The notes below the pieces were generated by a model that searched no databases, was not told where the DNA came from, and saw only the letters and a list, made by a program, of their open reading frames with translations. Shown piece after piece: positions 44,317-56,247 of a stretch of 64,000 nucleotides of DNA (the stretch's first letter is position 1; every line of letters begins with the position of its first letter). The DNA is from Hippophae tibetana. Taxonomy: Eukaryota > Streptophyta > Magnoliopsida > Rosales > Elaeagnaceae. The stretch covers positions 79,095,840 through 79,159,839 of the forward strand of contig CM072812.1 of assembly GCA_037013495.1 (NCBI GenBank), given 5' to 3'. Made by a program: the position numbers and the translations under genes.

Positions 44317-46423
44317 TGATGAGTGCTCAAAAAGCACTAAAATAACCATGATTTTATGCACATTAATTGATTAAAAATACATATATTTATATGTTTTATC
44401 ATATATTTATATAAATTTGTCTTTTTCGGAATCACGGGTATTTTTATTGTTTTTCAGGTATTTTGGCTTAAAAACGCAATTTAAAGACTCAAACAGGAAT
44501 ACTTGAAGCAATACATCACAAATATATTAATAAATAAGTGGGAAAAGGTCAACAAATATGGAAAAATTGGACAAAATGGGTCGAAAAGGTCAAAAATGTC
44601 AAAAAGACGAAAATCGCGCCGCCGCGCCGCCCGGCCGCCGCGCCCCACCGCCCGGCACCGCCCCAAGCAGCAGCGCGCGGCACTGTTCATCCACGGTACT
44701 GTTCATCAGACTCGGCACTGTTCATGAGACGCGGCACTGTTCATCAGACTCGGCACTGTTCATCAGACTGGGTACTGTTCATCAGACTGGGTACTGTTCA
44801 TCAGACTCGGCACTGTTCATCAGACGCGGCACTGTTCATCCTCGGCACTGTTCATACCCGGTACTGTACAGCCGCGGTACTGTTCATACCCGGTACTGTG
44901 CAGCCGCCCCATGTCATGCTGACGTCATCAAATGACGTCAGCAATCAATAATACGCGTTTTTTCATTTTTTTAACATTTTTTTCTCTACTTTTTCTCTCC
45001 ATCCTCACCTATAAATACCCCCCTTCCCTTCACTTCAAATCACACCTTAAAACCACACTTCTCTCTTCTTTCTTTCTCTCATTTCTTAGTTTTTTGAGTT
45101 TTCCTTAGTTTCTTTCTTAGTTTCTAAGTTTTTCTTAGTTTCCTTCTTAGTTTTTAGTTCAATTCTCTTAGTTTTAGTGTTCTTCTCTTTTTGAGAGGAA
45201 CTTGTAATGTTTTTGTAATAATTTAGTTTTTGATTCAATATATGGAAGTGCAAATTCCGCTCGGAGGTTTTCTAGCAACGGGAATAGCGTCGAAGTTCTG
45301 TAAGGATTTTATTTTCTTTACAGTTATTTTTATGCTTTATTCTTACATGTTATATTCAACTTGTCTGTGGTTAAATTTAACTATGCTAGCTGTTTAGTAA
45401 AAATGATGTAATAACGACGTTGTTATGCTTGCGAAATATTAAATAGGTAAAAATCTTTAAAATGAATTGATTTTGTTTTTATTCAAGATTTTATATTAAG
45501 AATGTTAGAGAGAAATATATTATTTTTCATTACAAACTTAAACCCGAAAATTAGATTTTAAGGTTTAGTTATCCGGTCTAATTTAGAGTAGTGCTCTTTT
45601 ATTTGTTGGTACAATCGCCCGGTAGTTAGAGTGAAACTCTATTTCAAAAGTTTTTATAAGAATTATTATGTGAAAATGTATTGACAACATGTTTTCAATA
45701 GTGGTTTTAAAACTTGAAAGTTAGTACTCGGATAATTAAATTCTTAAGTTTAATTTGGACACCTTGAATAATGTTTAAATTGTCTAACCCCACCAAAGGT
45801 GGCATTTAAATGGTTCATTTTCAATCTCTTAGAAAAAGGAATTAATTTAATTAAGCATATTAGTTATCAACCCCACCCATAGGTGTTAATTGATTTGTTT
45901 AGTTAACAAAGAATATCTAACCCCACCAAAGGTGGTATTTATATAAAAAAGAGAGAATCAATAAAATATCAATTTATATCTTTAATAACCTAGTTAATAT
46001 GAGCAAGCATAATTAATTTAGTTATTATATCCATAAATACTCCGCTAATATAAATGATAAAAATTTGCATGAATATTTATTGAATCCGTATATATGTTTA
46101 TTTTTAGATAATTATTTATTGAATTTGTATCTATGTTTATTTTTATGTTATTAGATTATATTTAATTAATCTGTATATATGTTTATTTTATGTTATTAGA
46201 TTAGGAACACAAAAACCAAACTATCGTGACAGGATGTTTAGGATTTAATTTCGTTTTTAAAAGTTTGAATAATAAATTAAAAACCACATACATTCCTTCC
46301 TTAGATCGACCTTGGGAGTATACTTATCATTTTCTTCGAAATGATTCGTGCACTTGCGAGAGTTTTATAAATATTAAAACCAAAGTATTTGCGAAGATCG
46401 GCGATGCCGGTTTTCGTTCATCA
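44317..46423 (+). repeat. 3' LTR of E1 (2107 bp)
   Basis: Direct repeat of 32559-34666 with one base fewer in a G run and no substitution seen by eye. Same regulatory motifs: TGACGTCA pair at 44920-44940, TATAAATA at 45010. It ends TCATCA, followed by CCTTC. Confidence 0.95.
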
Positions 46424-46428
46424 CCTTC
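46424..46428. repeat. Right 5-bp target duplication of E1
   Basis: CCTTC, identical to 32554-32558. Confidence 0.9.
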
Positions 46429-47290
46429 CCATACCTAGGAAGGTGAATACCACAATCTTTCCTCGAAGGAATCATTATGAAAGTATCAACACTTGAAAAC
46501 TTGAGCTATTAAGCTACTCGACATCAAAATAATTCTCCAACATTGCATAACTACAATAGCTAAATTAAACAAGTGTAAATATTTAGAACCTAAGCCATCC
46601 TTAAGTTCACTTCATGTGAGACTTTACTATCAAAGCCAATGGATTTTGCATTGATCATTGGATGAAACCTACCAAAATTGCTACATTTTTTCTCAATCTC
46701 TTCACAAAGGCCAAGAGGAAGCATAAAATATTGCATGACATAGTTAAGAACTGCATTATAAATTGCTTTGAATAGGACCTTTTTACCTTCCAAAGAAAGT
46801 TATTTCTCTACCCAACGTGAGATCTTCTTCCTAACCTTTTCAACAATGTAATTGATTTTTTTTTGCCCGATTAATAAGAGCTAGAAGGCCAAGATACTTG
46901 TCAAACCTAGAAGCTAAACTAATACCCAAGGAACTATTCAGAGTTGTTCACTTTTCCCATCCATATTAGCATTGAAGAATATTGATGATTTCTAATAATT
47001 AACCACCTATCCATAAGCTTTTTCATACAGAGCCAAAAACATGCTTTATCCTTGAAACCTCCTACAACATGCTTTTTGCAAAAAAAATCAATGAATCACC
47101 ATTAAAAAAATGTGAGAAATGTGGCACCTTAGACAAATCTTAAGCTCATAAATAAGTTGTTGTCACTCTTACTCTTGTAATAGTTAGGGTACCCAAAAGG
47201 ATAAGAGATTGGGTACAATGAAGACATTATGTATAGAAGAAAGAAATATAACAACTAAAGCTTCATTGGATTTTCCAATAAATTCATAAT
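46429..47290 (-). mobile_element. LINE relic B, right part
   Basis: Continues 32246-32558 beyond E1. On the minus strand 46793-46590 gives V-L-N-Y-V-M-Q-Y-F-M-L-P and then C-E-E-I-E-K-K-C, the segment after the RT active site of plant LINEs (Y-x-M-S-x-F-L-L-P). Plus-strand text parallels 20580-21350 of relic A. Confidence 0.65.
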
Positions 47291-47510
47291 ATAAGATATT
47301 TTAAATTTTGAAACACGCTCACATCCTTGTCCATATCATGTTGTTTAGACATACACACTTCAGAGTCCAAGTAACATAGTTAGAATGCATAAAGATAATA
47401 TTAGTTCATCTTTCAATAGCTTAAGTTTTTGAGAGATTTGTTAACCAATACACTACATTGCATACTTTTTGATAAATATTTGAATAATTATATTCTTTAA
47501 TGTTTATGAT
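47291..47510. other. AT-rich stretch between LINE relic and SIRE-like LTR
   Basis: No gene or repeat recognised. Confidence 0.3.
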
Positions 47511-47838
47511 TCTTGACAATATTTGTGAACAAAATATTTAAATGTAATTTAGTTTCCAAGCTCATTTTCCAATGTCACTTTCATGTTGAAGTAACTACCG
47601 AGCTTTAAATGAATATATTTCAGATATATTTTTGTTCTTATTCAAATTAGATTTTATATTGGACATGTAGAAACTTTTAGTATATATGCTCGATTGATCG
47701 AGCAAAGACTATATTTATTAATGAGGTACATCGATCGAGTAATGACTACATCAATCTCAGTCCTCTCATAATTAATTTTAATATGGGGTAGATAAATAGA
47801 AGATTTAGGTTCAATCAATCACATTCAATCTACCTCGT
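47511..47838 (+). repeat. SIRE-like copia 5' LTR, left part (interrupted by E2)
   Basis: Begins with AATATTTGTGAACAAAA, matched at 59709-59726 next to TGTTGGA, the usual LTR start. Contains TCGATCGA-type palindromes (47691-47705, 47730-47737). The LTR resumes after E2 at 55081. Confidence 0.5.
47834..47838. repeat. Left target duplication of E2
   Basis: CTCGT; the partner CTGGT is at 55081-55085 (4 of 5 identical). Confidence 0.65.
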
Positions 47839-49677
47839 TGATGAGTGCTCAAAAAGCACTAAAATAACCATGATTTTATGAAAATTAATTGATTAAAAAT
47901 ATATATATATTTATATGTTTTATCATATATTTATATAAATTTGTCTTTTTCGGAATCACGGGTATTTTTATTGTTTTTCAGGTATTTTGGCTTAAAAATG
48001 CAACTTAAAGACTCAAAGAGGAATACTGGAAGCAATAAATCACAAATATATTAATAAATAAATGTGGAAAGGTCGACAAATATGGAAAAATTGGACAAAA
48101 TGGGTCAAAAAGGTCAAAAATGTCAAAAAGGAGAAAAACGCGCCGCCGCGCCCCAGCGCCCAGCTCCGCCCCAAGCTGCGCGCGCGGCACTGTTCATCCG
48201 CGCAGCACTGCGCGGGGGGTACTGTTCATGCGCACAGCACTGCGCGCGCGGGTACTGTTCATCCGCGCGCGCCGACACCCATTTTTCACATGCAGCCGTC
48301 CCATGACGTCATTAATGACCTCAGCAATTCCAATACGCGTTTTTACATTTTTTTCTCTCCATCCTCACCTATAAATACCCCCCTTCCCTTCACTTCAAAA
48401 CACACCTTCAAAACCTCCAAATACATTCTTTTCTCTCTTTTCTTAGATTTTTAGTTTTTCTTAGTTTTTCTTATGTTTTCTTAGTTTTTAGCTTTTCTTA
48501 GTTAATTTCTCTTAGATTTAGAGTTCTTCCCTTTTGGGGAAGAACTAGTTATGTTTTTGTAATATTTTAGCTCTTTGATTCAATAAATGGGAGTGCAAAT
48601 TCCGCTTGGAGTTTTGCCAGCAGCGGGAATAGCGTCGAAGTTCTGTAAGGATTTTATTTTCTTTATAGTTATTTTTATGCTTTATTCTTACATGTTATAT
48701 TTAATTTGTCTGTGGTTAAATTTAACTGTGCTGGCTATTTAGTAAACATGATGTAATAATAACGTTGTTATGCTTGCGAAATATTAAAAAGGTAAAAATC
48801 TCTAAAATGAATTGATTTTATTTTTATTCATGATTTTATATTAAGAATGTTAGAGAGAAATATATTATTTTTCATTACAAACTTAAACCTGAAAATTAGA
48901 TTTTAAGGTTTAGTTATCCGGTCTGATTTAGAGTAGTGCTCTTTTATTTGATGGTACAATCGCCCGGTAGTTAGAGTGAAGCTCTATTTCAAAAGTTTTT
49001 ATAAGAATTATTATCTGAAAATTTATTGACGACATGTTTTCGGTAGTGATTTTAAAACTTGAAAGTTAGTACTCGGATAACTAAATTCTTGGGTTTAATT
49101 TGGACACCTTGAATAAAGTTTAAACTGTCTAACCCCACCAAAGGTGGCATTTAAATGGTTCATTTTCAATCTCTTAGAAAAAGAAATTAATTTAATTAAG
49201 CATATTAGTTATCAACCCCACCCATAGGTGTTAATTGATTTGTTTAGTTAACCAAGAATATCTAACCCCACCAAAGGTGGTATTCATACAAAAAAGGAAG
49301 AATCAATAAATATCAATTCATATCTTTAATAACCTAGATAATATGAGCAAGCATAATTAACTTAGTTATTATATCCATAAATACTCCGTCATTATAAATG
49401 ATAACATTTGTATGAATGTTTATTGAATCTATGGTTAATTTTATGTAATTAGATTAAAAACACAAAACCCCAAAATATCGTGACAGGATGTTTAGGATTT
49501 AATTTCGTTTTTAGAAGTTTGAATAATAAATTAAAAACCACACACATTCCTTCCTTAGATCGACCTTGGGAGTATACTTATCATTTTCTACGAAATGATT
49601 TGTGCACTTGCGAGAGTTTTATAAATATTAAAACCAAAGTATTGGCAAGAATCGGCGATGCCGGTTTTCGCTCATCA
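47839..49677 (+). repeat. 5' LTR of E2 (1839 bp)
   Basis: Related to the E1 LTR but with a much shorter ACTGTTCAT array and a GCGCGC-rich spacer. TGACGTCA at 48304 has a decayed partner TGACCTCA at 48316. TATAAATA at 48370. Long frames at 48062-48454 and nearby are repeat-driven, not genes. Confidence 0.9.
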
Positions 49678-49842
49678 AGTTTTTGGCGCCGTTGCCGGGG
49701 ATTTGGTCATCAAGTTTTTGGCACCGTTGCCGGGGATTTGGTCATCAAGTTTTTGGCGCCGTTGCCGGGGATTTGGTCATCAAGTTTTTGGCGCCGTTGC
49801 CGGGGATTTGGTCATCAAGTTTTTGGCGCCGTTGCCGGGGAA
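49672..49842 (+). repeat. Five-fold tandem primer binding site array
   Basis: A 35-bp period of TCATCA + AGTTTT + TGGCGCCGTTGCCGGGGA + TTTGG. PBS copies start at 49684, 49719 (one change, GCACC), 49754, 49789 and 49824. Each unit repeats the last six LTR bases before the PBS. E1 has a single copy. Confidence 0.95.
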
Positions 49843-50880
49843 GGAATAGCGGTTTTTAAATTATTTATCAAAATTTTAGAAACATTTTTGTGTTGTAAAT
49901 AATTGTGATTTTTTTTTGTTTTAATAGAAAATAATAATAATCAAATTTCAAATTTCATAAGAAATAAAAAAAATTAAAAAAATTAAAAAGTTAAAAAATT
50001 AAAAAATTAAAAATTAATTTTTTTTAATTGTAAAATAATTTAGAAATTTGAAATTTGAAGTAAAACATTTTACCGTTCATGAATAGTAAAAAAACAAAAA
50101 AAAACAAAAACAAAAAATTTTTAAGTTAATAAGAAATAATATAGCGTGAATAGTAAAATAAAATTACCGTTCATGAATAGTAAAAAAAAAAGAAAAAAAA
50201 AATTTTAATTTCAAAAATTTTAAGTTGAAATAAATAAATAAAATTTATAGTATAGATAGCAAAATAAAATTACAATTCATGAATAGTAAAAAAAAATTGA
50301 AAAAAAAAATAAATAAAAAAAACTTAATTTTTAATTTTCATTTAATTTTAAGTTTTTATTTAAAATTTTAACTTTATTTTATTTTATTTTATTTCAATTT
50401 TAATTTTATTTATTTTTATTTTTATTATTTATTTTTATTTTATTATTATTTTTTTGTTCTTTAACTATTTTTTTTTCTCTTAATTTTTATTTAACTTAAT
50501 TAACTTAGATTTTTACTAACTTAATTAACTTAGTTTTTTTTTAATTAACTTAGATTTTTCATTAACTTAATTAACTTATATTTTTAGTTTACTTAACTTA
50601 ATTAACTTAACTTTTTAATTAACTTAGATTTTTTTTTACTTAACTAACTTAGATTTTTAACTTAGCTTTTTAATTAACTTAACTTAATTAACTTAAACTT
50701 TTTAATTAACTTTGATTAACTTACCTTTTTAATTAATTTAGATTTTTTTAACTTAACCAACTTAGCTTTTTAATTAACTTAACTTAATTAACTTAGATTT
50801 TCTTTTACTTAATTAACTTAAATTTTTTACTTAATATAACTTAATTAACTTAACTTTAATAACATGAAAAGTAAAGATCT
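49843..50880 (+). other. E2 leader, A-rich then T-rich low complexity
   Basis: A-rich runs with GTGAATAGTAA / TTACCGTTCAT units (for example 50145-50173), then a T-rich half. About 50475-50865 is a loose array of TTAACTTAATTAACTTAGATTTTT-like units absent from E1. No coding sequence. Confidence 0.7.
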
Positions 50881-50889
50881 AAGGGAGTT

Positions 50890-51010
50890 CTGTCTAGGAG
50901 ACTAGTTCCTGGATGCCTTTGTGCCACTAGTCTTTCCTGGGAACGTTGTTCTGTCTAGGAGGATGGTTTTTAAGGAGCCTTTGCCCCACCATTCTTTCCT
51001 GGGAACACTC
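50890..51010 (+). promoter_or_regulatory. Twin stem-loops in the E2 leader
   Basis: Stem 1 GACTAGT (50900-50906) / ACTAGTC (50926-50932). Stem 2 GGATGGT (50961-50967) / ACCATTC (50988-50994), with a G-T pair where E1 has A-T. Same 61-bp spacing as E1. Confidence 0.65.
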
Positions 51011-53240
51011 TTGGTTAATACTGATTATGTTATTTTAACTTTAAAAAAAACAAAAAAAACAAAAAAAAAACTAAAACTATCTCCAAAATTTTAATGTTTT
51101 AATTACAATCTCAAGAGTTAGTTTCTTTGTTTGATCTAGGTACAATTATGTTTTGATGCCTTAATTATTTGATTTGCACCTAGATGTGGGTTATCTAAAA
51201 CCCTCAAGCATGCCCTTAGTTTTTGGTACAGAAAAATTTAAAAATCAATAGGGCATGTTTGAAACAGTATAGGTAGACAACCTTGTCTTACTTGTAGGTA
51301 TGATTGACTCAATGATGAGGGGACATTGAGTTTACTTAAAATACAATCCCCAAGTTACGTCTTGCTAAGACGTTAAACTAAGCGCTGGATGGGAGACAAC
51401 CCATCATTTTAGGTAATTTTCTGTTATTTATTTTATTTACTTAATTTTATTGTTTATTTTAGTTTAATAATTTTTAAATTGTTAAAACTAAAAATGTTTG
51501 TTGAGATGTTAGAAGTTCACAGCAATCTGTCTGTATACACTTTAAATGATGAATATGATGAATGTACCTGCATTCCTCCATTACTACTTACACATTCTCA
51601 AGAAATAGTTAATCTTTCTTCTCTTTTCTCTTTATCTTTAATTTACAGTTGTTACATTGAGGACAATGTAAGTTCTAGGTTGGGGGTGGTGAAAAGTTAC
51701 CATGCTTAATTAGAAAAATTAACAATTTAAAAATTAAAAAAAAAATTAATATTTTCTAACAAAAATTTATCATTGCTTTAAATCAAATTTAAGTAAATAA
51801 TTAAGTCTTTTGTACTGTTAGATTAATTTTTGAAAACATATCATGAAATATTTTGTAATTATTTTTGATAATTAGTTAGTTTTTGTCATAAATAGTATTT
51901 CTTGATAAAATGTAGAAATTATATTAAACCCAAAATCGGTGTTTATGAATTTTTTTTAGTGGAGAATACCTTTGTGAGATATAATTTGAGCCTAATTTCT
52001 TTTATTCAGAGTGAAATATATATTTTTTCTACTCCAAATACATTTCTTATTTATTCAAAATTTTAGATGATCTCTATAGGTATTAGCATTGAATGTATGA
52101 ATTTTTTCTCATCTTAATAAAGTATCATATATTTTTTATTATTATTTTTGCTTAGATTAAATGATTTGAGTAGAAATTGATAGTATATGCTTATATCTCA
52201 TTTATGCATGACTGCTACAAAAACAAAAAGACATATCTGGGGTTACCTAAACCAAGATCAAACAGAAAAGCCACAAAATTAACCACTCACCAAAATCCAA
52301 AAAAATGTACAATCTGTACATGGGTTGACTCTCTAAAATATACATATATTGAAAAAAAAAATAGAGAGATAAAAAATATATAGTATCATCTACATACTAT
52401 AACCCACATTGCCTACAAAGTTGTGAGTAAAGGCTAAATACAAAAGAAAGATATAGGAAGTAATTCCCTAAAAAGTCATTGCAATTTCTTCATTTGTAAA
52501 AAGCATATATCTTGAAATTCTTTCTTAATGAGTTTGATTTATGCATGAAAATAATTTTTATATATGATATCTTTATAATTTATACATTCGATTCCTTTCA
52601 TGAGATCAATGTTAAAATAACACTTTGAGCCTTTATTCTTTATACATATGCGAACATATTAGTTCATTTCTATACATAAACTCTTTCGCATATAAATTAG
52701 TATGAGTGTTTGAACCCATAGGATTCAGTGTTTTGAGAGTATTGACTTGTGAGGAATAGAGTCGAAGCGAATTCTGATTCATGACACTGAAATTGGGTAA
52801 AATTAAATTGATACATTGTTGATATGAAATATGAAAATGATTTTCGACTAATTATTATAATAAATCATGATTGTTTAAAGAGATTAAAATAACTTATGCT
52901 TGAGATTTTAATTATGATCTTAAAGGAGATTAAAAAAGTATGAGACATTTTTGTGATATGTTGTTTTCTTTTATTCTTAAATTAATTTTTTTGTAATTTT
53001 AGTTTTTGATTTGATTATTTTTATTGTTATTTTTTATTTTAGTTCAATGTTTGTGGGTATCATTACTGAAAACCCTCACGAGACTCAAACTCATCCACTA
53101 GGGCAACCTAGGGGTTTAAAGGCTTGTTGCATAGGCTAAATGCAACTGTTTCAATCCACGAAAGTGATTTAGGATAGTTTAATTTTTAGTTTTTATCGCT
53201 TCTCTTGCTAAGGGACTAGCAAGAAGCTGGTTGGGGGTTG
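51011..53240 (+). other. E2 3' non-coding region
   Basis: About 51310-51350 (GAGGGGACATTGAGTTT) matches the end of the E1 gag1 block (36896-36911). 51357-53240 then follows the E1 region 42409-44316 almost throughout, including all hairpins and the internal G-rich tract. So the deletion that removed coding sequence left both flanks intact. Confidence 0.75.
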
Positions 53241-55080
53241 TGATGAGTGCTCAAAAAACACTAAAATAACCATGATTTTATGCAAATTAATTGATTAAAA
53301 ATATATATATTTATATGTTTTATCATATATTTATATAAATTTGTCTTTTCGGAATCACGGGTATTTTTATTGTTTTTCAGGTATTTTGCTTAAAAATGCA
53401 ACTTAAAGACTCAAAGAGGAATACTGGAAGCAATAAATCACAAATATATTAATAAATAAATGCGGAAAGGTCGACAAATATGGAAAAATTGGACAAAATG
53501 GGTCAAAAAGGTCAAAAAGGAGAAAAACGCGCCACCGCGTCACCCAGCCGCCGCGCCCCAGCGCCCAGCTCGCTCCAAGCTGCGCGCGCGGCACTGTTCA
53601 TCCGCGCAGCACTGCGCGGGGGGTACTATTCATGCACGTAGCACTGCGCGCGCGGGTACTGTTCATCCGCGCGCGCCGACACCCATTTTTCACATGCAGC
53701 CGTCCTATGACGTCATTAATGACCTCAGCAATTCCAATACGCGTTTTTACATTTTTTTCTCTCCATCCTCACCTATAAATACCCCCCTTCCCTTCACTTC
53801 AAAACACACCTTCAAAACCTCCAAATACATTCTTTTCTCTCTTTTCTTAGATTTTTAGTTTTTCTTAGTTTTTCTTATGTTTTCTTAGTTTTTAGCTTTT
53901 CTTAGTTAATTTCTCTTAGATTTAGAGTTCTTCCCTTTTGGGGAAGAACTAGTTATGTTTTTGTAATATTTTAGCTCTTTGATTCAATAAATGGGAGTGC
54001 AAATTCCGCTTGGAGTTTTTCCAGCAACGGGAATAGCGTCGAAGTTCTGTAAGGATTTTATTTTCTTTATAGTTATTTTTATGCTTTATTCTTACATGTT
54101 ATATTTAATTTGTCTGTGGTTAAATTTAACTGTGCTGACTATTTAGTAAACATGATGTAATAATAACGTTGTTATGCTTGCGAAATATTAAAAAGGTAAA
54201 AATCTCTAAAATGAATTGATTTTATTTTTATTCATGATTTTATATTAAGAATGTTAGAGAGAAATATATTATTTTTCATTACAAACTTAAACCTGAAAAT
54301 TAGATTTTAAGGTTTAGTTATCCGGTCTGATTTAGAGTAGTGCTCTTTTATTTGATGGTACAATCGCCCGATAGTTAGAGTGAAGCTCTATTTCAAAAGT
54401 TTTTATAAGAATTATTATCTGAAAATTTATTGACGACATGTTTTCGGTAGTGATTTTAAAACTTGAAAGTTAGTACTCGGATAACTAAATTCTTGTGTTT
54501 AATTTGGACACCTTGAATAAAGTTTAAACTGTCAAACCCCACCAAATGTGGCATTTAAATGGTTCATTTTCAATCTCTTAGAAAAAAAATTAATTTAATT
54601 AAGCATATTAGTTATCAACCCCACCCATAGGTGTTAATTGATTTGTTTAGTTAACCAAGAATATCTAACCCCACCAAAGGTGGTATTCATACAAAAAAGG
54701 GAGAATCAATAAATATCAATTCATATCTTTAATAACCTAGATAATATGAGCAAGCATAATTAACTTAGTTATTATATCCATAAATACTCCGCCATTATAA
54801 ATGATAACATTTTCATGAATGTTTATTGAATCTATGTTTAATTTTATGTAATTAGATTAAAAACACAAAACCCCAAAATATCGTGACAGGATGTTTAGGA
54901 TTTAATTTCGTTTTTAGAAGTTTGAATAATAAATTAAAAACCACACACATTCCTTCCTTAGATCGACCTTGGGAGTATACTTATCATTTTCTACGAAATG
55001 ATTCGTGCACTTGCGAGAGTTTTATAAATATTAAAACCAAAGTATTGGCAAGAATCGGCGATGCCGGTTTTCGCTCATCA
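53241..55080 (+). repeat. 3' LTR of E2 (1840 bp)
   Basis: Direct repeat of 47839-49677 with several small indels in the GC-rich U3 block (for example a lost AATGTCAAA near 53510). TATAAATA at 53774. Ends TCATCA before CTGGT. Confidence 0.9.
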
Positions 55081-56194
55081 CTGGTCTCGAATTTTATTCT
55101 TTTTTGCCTAGATTGATTGAAAAGGGTCTCAATTGACCAATCTTATTGGTTCGATCGATCAAGCTCAATCTAGATCGATCGAGTGACGAGGGCTTCAACT
55201 TTAGCTTAATTGTTTACTTGGGCCAAACTTTTCACCTACCGTATTGTCCTTATTATTTTTTATCCTTGAATCTTTTAATAGATATAATGGTAATTGGAAT
55301 TTGACCTAGTATTATGGTTTTGATCCTTCCTATATAAACAACATATTTCTTCATATTTCAAGCAATCACATTTATTATAATTTTTTAATTGTTTTTGTGC
55401 TCTCTCTCTCAAACAGTTTTACAAAAACAAGATCATAGTTGTTAGGCTTCTTTATTTAATTAATGTATCAAACATTGGTGGTTGTGTTTGATTGATTAAT
55501 AAACATATTTAATTTATGATATTTTGATTAAATTTTCATATAGATTCTTCTTTATTATGTTCTAGAATGCTTGGATCAAATAATTATGTGTAATATCATA
55601 CTTATTTGATTTTGTTATCTAACTTTAAAGAAGTTATTTTTATTGAATTAGTACTTAATCTGCTTTTTCTAAGGTTGCTATATGATTTAAAATTAACTAA
55701 TATTTTATTAAATCATCTAGCTAGGGTTTTTCATTGTTTAATATACTCTAAGACATACCTTGCACTTGTGTTTTTATGCTAACTTTTTAGGTGTCTATTG
55801 AAAGGGTTCGATTACTCTTGTGACTCGAGTTTATTAGAATGTTGGTCAAGATCTGAACACCTTTCTTGTGGAGACTATGAAGAAAAGTAGTGGTATGTAA
55901 GTAGATTACTTTAGGGCATTATCTTAGAGGGTAATTTAAGTCTTGACCCTGTAATTAGACCTTATTTTCACATTGGAAAGTTAGGTGGTCCGATGGGTTT
56001 TTCCTTTGGTCATTATTATGTCGTAGGTTGTTTCCACCTAAAATATCATGTGCCAACTCTTTATTTATTTTCACATTATTTTATTTACACACGATTGCAT
56101 GTATGGCCATTTGTGAAATTTTAATTTGGCATAATTTGATTAATTACCTATTCACACCATCCAGTTAATTAGATACATAATATAAAAACTTTTA
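55081..56194 (+). repeat. SIRE-like copia 5' LTR, right part
   Basis: Continues 47511-47838. Contains TCGATCGATC and GATCGATCGAG palindromic motifs (55152-55181). Ends shortly before the PBS at 56197. The first five bases are the E2 target duplication. Total LTR length would be about 1.4 kb. Confidence 0.5.
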
Positions 56195-56196
56195 TT

Positions 56197-56207
56197 TGGT
56201 ATCAGAG
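56197..56207 (+). promoter_or_regulatory. Primer binding site of the SIRE-like element
   Basis: TGGTATCAGAG, the copia-type tRNA-Met complement, 51 bp before the gag start. Confidence 0.75.
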
Positions 56208-56247
56208 TGGATCAATAGATACACTTAGTATTTCCTAGGACCTTATT

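Larger units (their letters stand above)
32559..46423 (+). mobile_element. E1: young Athila-type Ty3 LTR retrotransposon with two gag genes (13,865 bp)
   Basis: Complete element: LTRs at 32559-34666 and 44317-46423 (TGATGAG...TCATCA), exact CCTTC duplication, tRNA-Asp-type PBS at 34673-34690, and a G-rich polypurine tract (GGTTGGGGGTTG) ending at 44316. By eye the LTRs differ only by one base in a G run (about 32936-32938), so insertion is very recent. Inside are an 865-bp leader, gag1 (35532-36869), a 355-bp spacer, gag2-pol (37225-41892, continuing past one stop to 42396), and 1.9 kb without coding capacity. No env-like ORF or chromodomain is seen. PBS, D-L-G-A protease and overall order fit the Athila lineage. 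Confidence 0.95.
47839..55080 (+). mobile_element. E2: coding-free Athila-type derivative (LARD-like, 7242 bp)
   Basis: Same LTR ends (TGATGAG...TCATCA), PBS, leader stem-loops, post-pol hairpins and polypurine tract as E1, but the 3.56-kb interior has no gag or pol. LTRs are 1839 and 1840 bp and differ at tens of sites and several indels, so E2 is older than E1. Short open frames in it (for example 51479-51709 and 52177-52383) are chance. To move, it would need proteins from an E1-like partner. Confidence 0.9.

Noticed and set aside
49678..49850. CRISPR-like array (35-bp regular repeats)
   Set aside because: Repeats are contiguous without unique spacers and contain the tRNA-Asp primer site; this is a PBS tandem array in a plant element.
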